NCBI RefSeq assembly: GCF_017874625.1
Contig: NZ_JAGIKZ010000030.1
Location: forward strand, 1-39,296
Length of the DNA stretch: 39,296 bases
Direction: 5' to 3'
Source: Cytobacillus eiseniae
Lineage (GTDB): Bacteria > Bacillota > Bacilli > Bacillales > Cytobacillaceae
Shown here: positions 14,538-23,200 of the stretch, piece by piece
Position numbering within the stretch: position 1 is the stretch's first letter
Layout of the letters: each line of letters begins with the position of its first letter
Notes under the pieces: model-generated
The model's input: only the letters and a program-made list of their open reading frames with translations
What the model was told of the DNA's origin: nothing
Database searches by the model: none
Program-made: the position numbers and the translations under genes

Positions 14538-15239
14538 TCACCACACCAACTCATCCTCTTCCTCATAAAGCGAAGAAGCATAGTCCAGAAATTCCATTAG
14601 TCTTCGTTTGCTTATTTGATCAAGGCTGATTTTGTATTGTGTTCCGTATTTCATATTCAGCTCTAGTGCCGTTATATCGACACCGAGAAAGCGATCTTCA
14701 TTGATATATGTATAGTCAATATCTTCATATCTTGCTATAAACTTCGTTGTGAAGTTGGATGATTCCTTTACACAGACGGAATCTGTGGTTAGGACAAGCC
14801 CTGATTTTCCCTTATTGGATATGCTTGTATCGATAATGGCAATTACGTCCTCTTTCTTCCCCTTTCCTTGACAAATATAATCAACCGCGTTTCTGACCCA
14901 ACTTGCGTCCTCTAGCCACGGTTTGTATTCAAAAATCTCTTCGAATTTCTCCTCTAGTGCTGACTTGATCCCGCTCATCTTTTGTCTCTCCATTCTCTTT
15001 AATGTATTGCATGCGTTATCATTCATTGCATAATATTCATCTAAGGACATATGCTCCTGAAAAATTGATTCATATAGTTCATCTACTCGACAGATTTTTG
15101 GGCGACGTTCGTAAATGGTGCACTTATTTGTGTTTGTATCCAGGTGGGTGCATATCCCGTCACCCCGGTCTAAATGTCGATAGGTTTCTGTTAAACCAAC
15201 GGCTTTGCAGCATAATCCACAACCATCGCAATGAAACAT
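14538..15239 (-). CDS. YkgJ-type cysteine cluster protein
   Basis: A 233-residue soluble protein. The N-terminal 55 residues hold seven cysteines (C4, C7, C10, C11, C30, C40, C50) in the CxxCGxCC...C...C pattern of the YkgJ family, which binds zinc or an Fe-S cluster. The remaining 180 residues are not recognised. The start lies two bases after the stop of the glycine-rich membrane protein and has no ribosome binding site of its own, so translation is probably coupled. Linked expression with a membrane protein and a nuclease-like protein suggests a redox- or metal-dependent part of the same system; family members are elsewhere described as possible protein-modifying or oxidoreductase-like factors. 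Role unknown. Confidence 0.85.
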   Translation of the reverse strand: MFHCDGCGLCCKAVGLTETYRHLDRGDGICTHLDTNTNKCTIYERRPKICRVDELYESIFQEHMSLDEYYAMNDNACNTLKRMERQKMSGIKSALEEKFEEIFEYKPWLEDASWVRNAVDYICQGKGKKEDVIAIIDTSISNKGKSGLVLTTDSVCVKESSNFTTKFIARYEDIDYTYINEDRFLGVDITALELNMKYGTQYKISLDQISKRRLMEFLDYASSLYEEEDELVW

Positions 15240-15241
15240 CG

Positions 15242-16276
15242 TTACGCTTGCATCAGTCCCGTTAAGTACTGATTGCCATTTTCAAGTACTTGCTCGGACA
15301 TTTCATCCAATTCTCCTTCTTGCTTGAGGAGGGATGTATCAAGAATGACTTTGATTGCTTGAGCTAATTGTACGCACTTGTATATCTCTTGTTGCTCGCT
15401 CTTAGAATAGCTCTCCCAATTAACGCCTTTGGATTCGATAATCTCTTCTAAAAGCTTCACCTGATAGACAAAGAAAACATCGAGTTTTTGCAGCAGCTCT
15501 GTTAATTGATTGGCACGTGTGAAAATGCCTTTCAATGCAATGCCGATATTTCTTGCTTGTTTTTTAAACACTTTCGCCTTGTCATAATTTCCATAGGCGT
15601 CATTGAGTGCAGTCTTCGCTTGACTGGCGAAAATAGCGCCGCCAATTGCAAGAGCGGGACCAGCGACTAAACCTCCTAATACAGCCATGCCGCCTGCCAT
15701 TCCGAGGCCTCCTGCTGATAATGCCCCTCCGCCAAGCCAAGCTAGCGTTGCATTCGTTGCCGCTACACCAGATAGCGTACCGAGGGCTGTACCTGTTGTT
15801 GCTGTGACGATTAGCCCACCGAGGCCGCTCATGACGACACTGTACGTTCCGTATGCCAATAAAGCACCTGATCCAACGGCTGCTAACCCGTTGATGGCTA
15901 CTTTCTTTGCCTCAAATGAAGCTTCTTTCAATTGCTTAAAGCTTTCACTTGTCGGGTTGAAATTTTTCAGTTCATCAATGCCTTCACTATTTTTCAGATT
16001 GATATTTTTGATTTTCTCAAAGCTTTGGACAAACTCGTTGATAGATGTTGAGAGGATTCGGATTTTTTCTTGCCCTAGCTCTGTGATCGCCTCGTTTGTT
16101 TTTTCTCTTGCCATATCAATAAATTCTTCGGATTCTTTTGCAATATCCTGTGATGTTTGATTCAGTGATTTTGCTCGATCCATATCTTTTTTTGCTTCAA
16201 AGCCTTTTTTAACTCCGGCTGCTGCTGATACGGCAGCGATTCCTGCAGCAATGGCAGGTATTAATGGCAATGGCAT
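15242..16276 (-). CDS. Glycine-zipper membrane protein, possible pore-forming component
   Basis: A 344-residue protein without signal peptide. Residues 5-22 form a first hydrophobic helix, 27-125 are helical and probably coiled coil, and 127-218 are a long alanine/glycine-rich hydrophobic stretch with many GxxxG steps (LGGGALSAGGLGMAGG), as in glycine-zipper membrane or pore-forming domains. The C-terminal 120 residues are again charged and helical. GGGAGGG stands before the ATG. It is the middle gene of a three-gene unit: 21 bases after the nuclease-like gene, two bases before the cysteine-cluster gene. A helical bundle that inserts into the membrane on activation would fit, but this is inference. 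I do not recognise a named family. Confidence 0.8.
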   Translation of the reverse strand: MPLPLIPAIAAGIAAVSAAAGVKKGFEAKKDMDRAKSLNQTSQDIAKESEEFIDMAREKTNEAITELGQEKIRILSTSINEFVQSFEKIKNINLKNSEGIDELKNFNPTSESFKQLKEASFEAKKVAINGLAAVGSGALLAYGTYSVVMSGLGGLIVTATTGTALGTLSGVAATNATLAWLGGGALSAGGLGMAGGMAVLGGLVAGPALAIGGAIFASQAKTALNDAYGNYDKAKVFKKQARNIGIALKGIFTRANQLTELLQKLDVFFVYQVKLLEEIIESKGVNWESYSKSEQQEIYKCVQLAQAIKVILDTSLLKQEGELDEMSEQVLENGNQYLTGLMQA

Positions 16277-16297
16277 ATGTATCCCTCCCTATTAAAG

Positions 16298-17842
16298 TTA
16301 AAAATCGAAGACGGCATTTTTATCCGTCATAAAGCCGTTGAATTCATCGAAATTCTTAAATTTCAATGCTCCACCCATTTCGACCGCAATCCTGCTTAAG
16401 GATTCTGTAAATAATTCAAGATCGTTGTTATGACTGGAATCCGCTAACATCGAAAGACTTTCGGAAAAAATCTGGTATCGTTCTGCATAAAATGTATCAA
16501 TTATGATCAATAGTTCCTTTCCTTGTTTGTCCATAGACTCCATCGCAGCACTGGCAATCGCATGAATTCGATTTCTCCGTTCATACGAAAGCCGCTCCTC
16601 TTTAAGCGTCTGCATGCAAGCCTTGTAAATCGTCGAGCTAGACAAATAACCAATCATGCCCCCAACTACTGTTCCAACACCAGGAAAAACCATCGTCCCA
16701 ACCGCTGCACCAAAGCTAGCTGCCATCATGCCCGTTCCTTTTTCACCTAACTCCTCTACCAATTCAATGGTATTGATTTCACCTTTCGCATAGCGGATTA
16801 ATGATTTTCCCACTTGGACGGTTGCCGTCGCAATCATCGCAGGCATATTCGTTTTTGATAAATTGACAAACACACTATTTTGACTACTCGACATCAATCC
16901 TCTAATGGCCGTATCTGTTGCGCCCATTACATATGCAGTTACCGCACCGCTCGCTGTATCCTTAGCGACCGCTTTAGCCGCATCGACTCCTTCTTTTTCA
17001 CCACGCATGACGCTAGTAATATTTTGCGCGGTAGAAATTACTGCTGAAAGAACTGCCGCACTTTTCGCATTTTCTAGTCCTGAGCGATGGGCTGTTTCCA
17101 TAACATACTTAGCTGTCGCTAATTGAGGATGTTCTCTTAGAAAAATCGCTTCTTTTGAAGTTATTCCACTGTCTTTCAAATCCTCTGATACTTGCTGGTA
17201 GTTTGCTGCCTTTTGCTCAAGCAGCTCCGCTTTATCAAACTTGCCTTCACTTCTTAATTGATCTGCTTGGTCAAACAAGCTCTCAGCCTTGTCATTCGCA
17301 TAATTCCTCGCAATCTCGTATTGTTCCTTTGGTACTAGTACATCATTCCCTCGATACCTTTCCCACTTATCCCCAGACATTTTATCGACTAGATTTTCTG
17401 AACTTCGCTGTATTTCTTCAGCAGTGCTGAACTTGCCGCAGAACTTCATTTGCGCCCCCCATGAAGGGTTCCCTGACTCGTCTACGGATAAAATATCGAA
17501 TTGGGGATCATTGCCTCTGCCAATATCGTTCGAACGATGAACGCTCGTTTCACTTTTATTAATGATGTTCTCCGCATTCGTTTTGTTGACATAGTGAATT
17601 TCTGCGGAAAAACCAGCTTGTTGTTTAATATTCTGATACTCAAAATCTGGATTGACCTTGGATTCAGCAACTTGCTTTAATCCCTTTCGAATAACGTCAC
17701 CATTTTCATCAAGCGCTCCATTATACCCTTTGATGTATTCAGATGCCGCTCTCCCATACCGTTCAACATTATCAGTCGTTGTCGAGCCGATAACCGAATC
17801 TATTAACCCACTATGCTCTTTTTTCTTGTTTTCTTTACTCAT
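16298..17842 (-). CDS. Putative PD-(D/E)xK-like nuclease fused to glycine-zipper domain
   Basis: A 514-residue protein. Residues about 75-140 contain E81, then N-D-P-Q-F-D116 and, 15 residues later, Q131-M-K133; this D...QxK spacing between predicted strands resembles PD-(D/E)xK nucleases of the Mrr kind, where Q replaces D/E. Residues 150-230 are charged helices. Alanine-rich helices follow (about 250-330), and 375-415 form a glycine-zipper hairpin (AASFGAAVGTMVFPGVGTVVGG). First gene of the operon with the membrane protein and the cysteine-cluster protein. ATG at 17842 is chosen (AAAGG upstream); a GTG at 17854 is less likely. A weak TTGAAC...TATAAA pair with a 19-base spacer lies at 17872-17902. 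From memory similar long proteins occur as uncharacterised accessory genes in enterobacteria. Nuclease call is tentative. Confidence 0.78.
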   Translation of the reverse strand: MSKENKKKEHSGLIDSVIGSTTTDNVERYGRAASEYIKGYNGALDENGDVIRKGLKQVAESKVNPDFEYQNIKQQAGFSAEIHYVNKTNAENIINKSETSVHRSNDIGRGNDPQFDILSVDESGNPSWGAQMKFCGKFSTAEEIQRSSENLVDKMSGDKWERYRGNDVLVPKEQYEIARNYANDKAESLFDQADQLRSEGKFDKAELLEQKAANYQQVSEDLKDSGITSKEAIFLREHPQLATAKYVMETAHRSGLENAKSAAVLSAVISTAQNITSVMRGEKEGVDAAKAVAKDTASGAVTAYVMGATDTAIRGLMSSSQNSVFVNLSKTNMPAMIATATVQVGKSLIRYAKGEINTIELVEELGEKGTGMMAASFGAAVGTMVFPGVGTVVGGMIGYLSSSTIYKACMQTLKEERLSYERRNRIHAIASAAMESMDKQGKELLIIIDTFYAERYQIFSESLSMLADSSHNNDLELFTESLSRIAVEMGGALKFKNFDEFNGFMTDKNAVFDF

Positions 17843-18062
17843 TTTAAAAAGCACCTTTCATTCTCGTTTTCTTTATAGGTGTCTTCAGTAAATGTAGTTC
17901 AATTGCCAAATTTGGAAATCCCCTACATCTTATTTCCTAATTTTATAATATTTTGAAGGAAAATTATATAAGAAGCTAATAAACATAGTTGCATTCTCCT
18001 ATTTCATACCCACTATTATTTAATGAAATTCCTAGTTACCTAAGTAATTAGGAGGAAAACAG

Positions 18063-18090
18063 AAAAACAGTCAAGTGGTTGACTGTTTTT
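18063..18090. terminator. Intrinsic terminator
   Basis: Perfect twelve-pair stem (18063-18074 with 18079-18090), four-base loop GTGG, with T and A tracts. It can end the CPBP transcript on the minus strand. Confidence 0.8.
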
Positions 18091-18131
18091 TTGCATCCAA
18101 TCTATAGCAATCCTGGGGATAGTATAGTGGT

Positions 18132-18205
18132 GGTGCCAGGCACTTCTTTCATGTTTCTGTGAGTTCTACTGCTTTATTGGAAGCATGAGAACCGTCCCCT
18201 TGCAT
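18132..18205. repeat. Dispersed repeat, copy 1
   Basis: Contains GGTGCCAGGCAC and, at the right end, GAAGCATGAGAACCGTCCCC, a short element found in more or less altered form at 20000, 27877, 38412 and 38978. Such sequences are scattered through many Bacillaceae genomes. This copy ends at the stop codon of the CPBP gene. Confidence 0.7.
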
Positions 18206-19036
18206 CTACTTAGAATGCTTCCCATTATTAAAGTTTGTATCTCCCTTTCCATACAATACTTTCTTAGGATTTATAACGATGAGTAGAACAGCTGCTGCTA
18301 AATATAAAAATGCGCTATACATCATTAAATCGACTAAGTTTTCGTTAATTATGCCAATAAAAAAATTAAAGAAATGGTGGATGACAATGGAGATGATTAA
18401 ATTCTGATTTAAGTTATAAAATGCGGCCAGGATGATTGTAGTGGATAGAATTGTAATCATAAAGAATAGAATATATTTGATTAAATCAATGCCCGTATAC
18501 CCTGTAGTAAACCATATGGGTAAATGCCACATCCCCCACCAAAATCCTAAGATTATCGCAGCTAGTAATGGCGAATATTTTTTTTGAAGCTCCATTTGAG
18601 CAAATCCTCTCCACCCTAGTTCTTCTCCTAGTGGCCCTGACAGTAGCGTTTTGAAAAAGAAATAGATGAGCATTCCCCATGAAGATTGAGTAAAAATAGA
18701 GTCCACTTCACTATTATTAGATACGAAAAACAAAATCAGCAAAAAAATAAAGACTTGAATCATGCTTGCCGTGAGAAGCACAGAAAATTTAAGTTTATTC
18801 TTGAATTTATTTTTTACAAATTGTATAAAACTCTGCCTAGGATAGATTCTTTTAAATAACATTCCAAAAGCAAAGGTTGAGGACCAAGCAGATAGACAGA
18901 GCATAATATCAAAGATCCATGCAGGAAATCCTAACATTTTTGTGGCTCCGACAAGAAGAAAAAGCGGCCAAAAAATGATATTGGTAAGCAGAATAAAGCT
19001 TGCTACTGGTTTATTTAGTTTCTTTTCTTTATTCAT
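18206..19036 (-). CDS. CPBP-family intramembrane metalloprotease
   Basis: A 276-residue protein with about eight hydrophobic helices. The three family motifs are present: E138-E139-x3-R143 (GEELGWRG), W-H171-L-P, and H220-H221 with N224. The family (CAAX proteases and bacteriocin-processing enzymes, PF02517) cleaves within the membrane; in Firmicutes it often gives bacteriocin self-immunity or processes peptides. GGGGGC precedes the ATG. It is the last gene of the TetR-ABC-MerR-CPBP cluster, 163 bases after the MerR gene. Together with an FtsX-type ABC exporter a role in peptide resistance or export is plausible but not shown. Confidence 0.92.
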   Translation of the reverse strand: MNKEKKLNKPVASFILLTNIIFWPLFLLVGATKMLGFPAWIFDIMLCLSAWSSTFAFGMLFKRIYPRQSFIQFVKNKFKNKLKFSVLLTASMIQVFIFLLILFFVSNNSEVDSIFTQSSWGMLIYFFFKTLLSGPLGEELGWRGFAQMELQKKYSPLLAAIILGFWWGMWHLPIWFTTGYTGIDLIKYILFFMITILSTTIILAAFYNLNQNLIISIVIHHFFNFFIGIINENLVDLMMYSAFLYLAAAVLLIVINPKKVLYGKGDTNFNNGKHSK

Positions 19037-19199
19037 GTATAAGCCCCCAATTCAAACTAAGTATTTCGTCAATATAATGACACTCATATTTACGAATATC
19101 TTCAGCTTATACCTAGGGGTTACTCACAGGTCAATATATGTCTGCATTATTTTATCCCGCATTAACAAGCAGTAAGACTCCTACTGACAGATTAAAGTT

Positions 19200-20021
19200 T
19201 CACTTTATAGGTGCATACATTTCTAAAAATACACGTTCGAGTCCATCTTCATAAGTAGTAAGTAATAGATTGATATAAACTACCCCCAAAAGCGCATACC
19301 CATTTTCTATTGCTGCTTTTCTTAAACTAGCCTCCACGTGATCGTCAATACTTTTTCCACCAGTTGACCATCTTCCATTTTCAATAACGGTATACATACA
19401 TTTTTGATGAGAGACAATTTCATGTTCTATTTCTCTATGATCGTCTTCTACTTTTCTTACAATAATAAACTTATCTTCTAGAACACCTTGATCATTAAAT
19501 CTTATGACTCTTCTTAAAGAGGTTAGATTAACAGCTTTTTTCAAGCTGTCCGTGTTCTCTTTAAGAGCTTCATATTCATCGAATGCATTGACATGCCCTA
19601 TTTCTCCTTTTATTTCTAAAGGCTCCATTTCTTTCATTGTGTATTTTCCTAAGTATTGTTTAATTTTTTCGCAGCCTTCTTTTACGATCTGAAGCTTTTT
19701 TAAAAGCAGCTTTTTATATTCTATTTCTTCTAAGACCTCTTGTTCTTTTTCTTCTAAAAATGATTTTATTCCCTCTACACTCTTGCTTTTTCTTATCTCC
19801 TGGATTTTTTTTATTTCAATATCCATCTCTCTATAGAAATTTACTGTGGCTATATCATATATATCAAAACGATTATATTTTCTATATCCATTCTCAATAT
19901 CTTGCTTAGGTTTTACCAATTCCTTTTCTTCATAAAACTTTAAGGTATCTCTAGAAACACCTAGAAATTTAGCTACTTGACCAATTGTATAGGATACATG
20001 GGGACGGTTCTCATGCTTCAT
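19200..20021 (-). CDS. MerR-family transcriptional regulator with repeat-derived N-terminus
   Basis: A 273-residue regulator. YTIGQVAKFLGVSRDTLKFYEE (residues 11-32, partly quoted) is a typical MerR winged-helix start, followed by NGYRKYNRFD and a coiled-coil dimer helix (85-125). The C-terminal 150 residues look like a GyrI/effector-binding domain. The first ten codons (MKHENRPHVS) are not MerR-like: their DNA is the dispersed repeat that also occurs at 18184, 27877 and 38412. Thus the present start codon comes from a repeat insertion. AGGA lies upstream. The gene begins one base after the stop of the ABC ATPase gene, so it is co-transcribed and coupled. Probably senses the compound handled by the transporter. 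Confidence 0.9.
   Translation of the reverse strand: MKHENRPHVSYTIGQVAKFLGVSRDTLKFYEEKELVKPKQDIENGYRKYNRFDIYDIATVNFYREMDIEIKKIQEIRKSKSVEGIKSFLEEKEQEVLEEIEYKKLLLKKLQIVKEGCEKIKQYLGKYTMKEMEPLEIKGEIGHVNAFDEYEALKENTDSLKKAVNLTSLRRVIRFNDQGVLEDKFIIVRKVEDDHREIEHEIVSHQKCMYTVIENGRWSTGGKSIDDHVEASLRKAAIENGYALLGVVYINLLLTTYEDGLERVFLEMYAPIK
19994..20021. repeat. Dispersed repeat, copy 2, inside the MerR gene start
   Basis: GGGGACGGTTCTCATGCTTC on the plus strand, extended by GGATACA to the left, as in the copy at 27871. It supplies the ATG and first codons of the MerR gene. Confidence 0.75.
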
Positions 20022-20022
20022 T

Positions 20023-20781
20023 TTATATTCCTAATTCCCGCATTTTTGCCGTGACTTTTTTCATCCTGTCATCAATATCTGATCCATTGTATTTCTTAAA
20101 CCGCATTTCACTCACGATTTTCCCGTCGCACATAAACAGAATACGTTCAGTCCTAGCGGCAATCTTTGCGTCGTGAGTTACTAGCATAACTGCTGTACCT
20201 TCTGTATTAATTTCTGAAATGATATCCATAATTTCCTGTGCGGATTTTGAGTTAAGTGCCCCAGTCGGCTCGTCACCGAAAATAATTTTTGGATTGCTAA
20301 TAAGAGCGCGGCATATTCCTGCACGCTGAAGCTGTCCCCCCGATACCTGGGTAATATCACGCTTTTCCAGTTCTCCGATCCCAACCTTTTCCATAAGCAC
20401 TCTAGCTTTTTCGGTAATCTTTGTAGCGCTTTTTCTGTTATCCCTTATTGAAGGAAGAATGATGTTATCAAGAATGTTCAGGTTTTTAAGCATAGTCGGC
20501 TGCTGAAAAACAAAACCCATTTCTGTTCTGCGTATGTCGGCAAGCTCCTTTTCTCTAAGTGTTGATAGGTTCTTGCCTTCAAACGAAACCTTTCCGCTGT
20601 CAATGCTGTCCATCCCGCTCACTGCATACATAAGTGTCGATTTCCCTGAGCCAGAAGGTCCCATAATTGAAACGAATTCTCCCTCGTTTATTTCAACGGA
20701 CACTCCGTCAAGAACATTTCGTTTTTCATTCCCCTCTCCGAAGGATTTTTCTATATGTTCACAGATAATAATCTTCTTCAT
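20023..20781 (-). CDS. ABC transporter ATP-binding protein (MacB/LolD type)
   Basis: A 252-residue ATPase: Walker A GPSGSGKST at 41-49, Q-loop FVFQQP near 92, signature VSGGQ at 146-150, Walker B IIFGDEP at 166-172 and a switch histidine in VTHD. The closest layout is the FtsE/MacB/LolD class that works with FtsX-type permeases in peptide or antibiotic export and resistance rather than uptake. AAAGGAG precedes the ATG. It follows the permease gene by three bases and precedes the MerR gene by one, forming a tight operon. The substrate is unknown; bacitracin- or lantibiotic-type peptides are typical for Firmicutes homologues. Confidence 0.95.
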   Translation of the reverse strand: MKKIIICEHIEKSFGEGNEKRNVLDGVSVEINEGEFVSIMGPSGSGKSTLMYAVSGMDSIDSGKVSFEGKNLSTLREKELADIRRTEMGFVFQQPTMLKNLNILDNIILPSIRDNRKSATKITEKARVLMEKVGIGELEKRDITQVSGGQLQRAGICRALISNPKIIFGDEPTGALNSKSAQEIMDIISEINTEGTAVMLVTHDAKIAARTERILFMCDGKIVSEMRFKKYNGSDIDDRMKKVTAKMRELGI

Positions 20782-20784
20782 AGG

Positions 20785-23103
20785 CTACTCCTTTATATGT
20801 TCGGATATTTTTATTTTCCCCGCACCCGATGTGCCAATTATTGTTGCGATTAAAACCGAGCTTATCATCATCAATGGAGATAATAGATACGCAGTAAGTG
20901 GATTGACAGCAAAATGAAACGACGATGCTCCAAACGATGAGATAACTGCGCCTGCAAGTACCTCTCCGAGCGTATTTGCTAGAAACGTTCCGAGAATAAT
21001 ACCGATTATTAGAACGAATACGGCTCTCGACATATACTGTGCCATAATATCTGAGTTTGTAAAACCGAATGCTTTCATTACAGCAATCGGATATCTGTCC
21101 TTTGCGATAAGCAGTTTCATAAACAATATTGTAATCAGGATCGTAATAATCAGTGCAATGATAATTGCAGCAGTAGAGGCCTTATCGACAGAACTTATGG
21201 TTGAGCCGAATGTCTGTGTAATATATTCATCAATACCCGAAATCTTTGCAAAATTGAACTTGTTGGCATATTCCGAAGTCTTATCAGCGGCAAGAGATTT
21301 ATCCGATAGCTTCGCGTATATAACGCACCACATAATATCCGCCGAATGGTCAGGGAAAACAGCCTTTGCGGTTTTGCCGCCGTTTGAAATGTCTGAATAA
21401 ATTCCGCTTACCGTGAGTTTGTTCTCCTTCCCGTCAATCACCAGAGTCATACCATCACCGACCTTCTTGCCCAGCTCATCAGCGTTAATAGCTGAAAGGG
21501 CAATTTCGTCTTCTTTGACGGGTGCTCTGCCTTTGGAATATTCTACTGGGAATATCGAATGGTCACCAAGCTCAATTTTTATTCTTTCCTCCGAACCGTT
21601 CTCCGTCTTTGCTTTAAATGATTTGGTTGTAAGTAGAGTATGTTTAGATATAGTGCTGTCGTGCTCCAACGTTCTTATAATTTCTGCTGCTTTTTTAGAA
21701 ATATGGTCTGTCTGCTGAATGTCAATGCGGATATCACTGTTGCCTATCCCCATATATGTGATGAAGCTTTTGGAGGAAATCGTGTTGGATAAGTTCTGTG
21801 GGACAATAATGATGAATGTTGAAATCACAAGCACTGCAAGCATTGTGGCGTAAAGACCTTTTCTTGCAAGAACATCTTTTACACCTAGAAAAATATTCGT
21901 GTGAAGCAGCCTGTTTCTGCTTAGGCAAAAACGTTTTGCGCCTGCGGATTTTTCCTGTAAAGCGCCAAATCGTATTGCTTCCGCAGCCGATATTTTTCGA
22001 AAGCGTTTCAGCACCTTGCTTACATAAGCAATAATTGCAAGGAATACAAGCAGCATACCGATTATTCCGAAAATTATAGCGATAGAAGAATTTTCACTTT
22101 CCCCCATATAAAGCCGTATATTTTCAAGTAGCATGCCTCTAAACAAAAATGAGAGTGCAAATCCGAGAGTACTACCAACTGCCGCAATTACCGTATATTT
22201 TGCAAGATAAAGCTTTTTTATGTCGGAAACACGTAGCCCGATTGCTTTCATAACACCTATTTCGCGGTAGTCATCCTCGATTTTCGCAAGGAGCGTAAAA
22301 CGTATGCACATAAATGCGATTGCAACGACAAGCACACTTACAAGAAGGATGACTGCAATCATCAGCCCATCTGAAATGGCATTAAGCATTTTGAAAAGTG
22401 GGTATGTAATTGTTGGACCGTTTACTTCAAGTCCTGCGGAAGTGTAAGCAGCTTCGAATGTGCCAATTTCAGACAAATCCTTTAATCTGAACTCAATCAG
22501 ATATTCCGTACTTCCGTAATCCTTAATTTCAGCATAATCATTTTCGCTCACAAGGAACCTCTTTGACGAGGCAAGCAACGAATTCATCTGCGAATCACGG
22601 AGAAAACCTGCAACAGTAAATTTCTTTTCGTCAATCACAACCTTGTCACCGACTTTTGCAGTGCCATCCTTAAAATAACCTACTGGAACATATATCTCCC
22701 CATCCGAAACATTTATAATATTTCCGTCAAGATCAAGGAGATAATCAAATTTCTCGCTCTGGGTGCTGAAGCCGTTGTCCTGGACATTGTCTGCAAGCGA
22801 GTTTCTGTCAATAACAATCTTTGCACTATCAATATTGAGAAATTCAAGTACCTGAAATTCATCGACATGGCTGTTCTTTTCCGCGAAATCTTTAAGCCGT
22901 ACAGTATCAATATCCCCCGAATGCATCTGCAAAAAGTGCGGAGTTTTCGCCTGCTTCATAAGTGAATCAATTGCTCCCGAAAGATTTACAACAAGGATCG
23001 CCGAGAGCGTAACAAGCATAGCTGCTGCGGCGATAAATATCGTTGTTGTCAACGTTATCAGTTTGCTTTTTGAAATATCATTACGGATTATTTTGTAATA
23101 CAT
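20785..23103 (-). CDS. FtsX-like ABC transporter permease
   Basis: A 772-residue membrane protein. One helix at about 16-38 is followed by a large extracellular domain (40-240), then three helices (about 245-365), a further helix near 418, a second extracellular domain (440-640) and three C-terminal helices (about 645-765), the duplicated FtsX/MacB-type arrangement. The conserved cytoplasmic motif EIGVMKAIGL is seen near residue 280 and its second copy IAVMKAFGF near 680. GGAGGGG stands before the ATG. It pairs with the ATPase at 20023. Its base use seems somewhat richer in G+C than the flanking genes (by eye), with codons such as GCG, CCG and ATC frequent, which would fit acquisition from another Firmicute. 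Confidence 0.95.
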   Translation of the reverse strand: MYYKIIRNDISKSKLITLTTTIFIAAAAMLVTLSAILVVNLSGAIDSLMKQAKTPHFLQMHSGDIDTVRLKDFAEKNSHVDEFQVLEFLNIDSAKIVIDRNSLADNVQDNGFSTQSEKFDYLLDLDGNIINVSDGEIYVPVGYFKDGTAKVGDKVVIDEKKFTVAGFLRDSQMNSLLASSKRFLVSENDYAEIKDYGSTEYLIEFRLKDLSEIGTFEAAYTSAGLEVNGPTITYPLFKMLNAISDGLMIAVILLVSVLVVAIAFMCIRFTLLAKIEDDYREIGVMKAIGLRVSDIKKLYLAKYTVIAAVGSTLGFALSFLFRGMLLENIRLYMGESENSSIAIIFGIIGMLLVFLAIIAYVSKVLKRFRKISAAEAIRFGALQEKSAGAKRFCLSRNRLLHTNIFLGVKDVLARKGLYATMLAVLVISTFIIIVPQNLSNTISSKSFITYMGIGNSDIRIDIQQTDHISKKAAEIIRTLEHDSTISKHTLLTTKSFKAKTENGSEERIKIELGDHSIFPVEYSKGRAPVKEDEIALSAINADELGKKVGDGMTLVIDGKENKLTVSGIYSDISNGGKTAKAVFPDHSADIMWCVIYAKLSDKSLAADKTSEYANKFNFAKISGIDEYITQTFGSTISSVDKASTAAIIIALIITILITILFMKLLIAKDRYPIAVMKAFGFTNSDIMAQYMSRAVFVLIIGIILGTFLANTLGEVLAGAVISSFGASSFHFAVNPLTAYLLSPLMMISSVLIATIIGTSGAGKIKISEHIKE

Positions 23104-23200
23104 AAGTCACCCCTCCTTTCAAGCTTTTTAACTACCTCCCAAGTCTGTTTCCTTTTGTTGAAATAAGCTGACTCGACAGTAGAAGAATTTTTCTTTCGAA

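Larger units (their letters stand above)
17855..18205. other. Intergenic region with terminator and dispersed repeat
   Basis: No gene seen. It holds the promoter region of the three-gene unit on the left, an orphan terminator hairpin at 18063-18090 and a dispersed repeat at 18132-18205 that abuts the stop codon of the CPBP gene. Confidence 0.6.

Noticed and set aside
15687..16160. Long plus-strand frame rich in proline, alanine and serine opposite the glycine-zipper gene
   Set aside because: Composition is the mirror of glycine/alanine codons on the other strand; no ribosome binding site, and the minus-strand gene is part of an operon.
17482..17670. Second minus-strand frame inside the nuclease-like gene
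   Set aside because: Different frame within a longer, better supported gene and no ribosome binding site.
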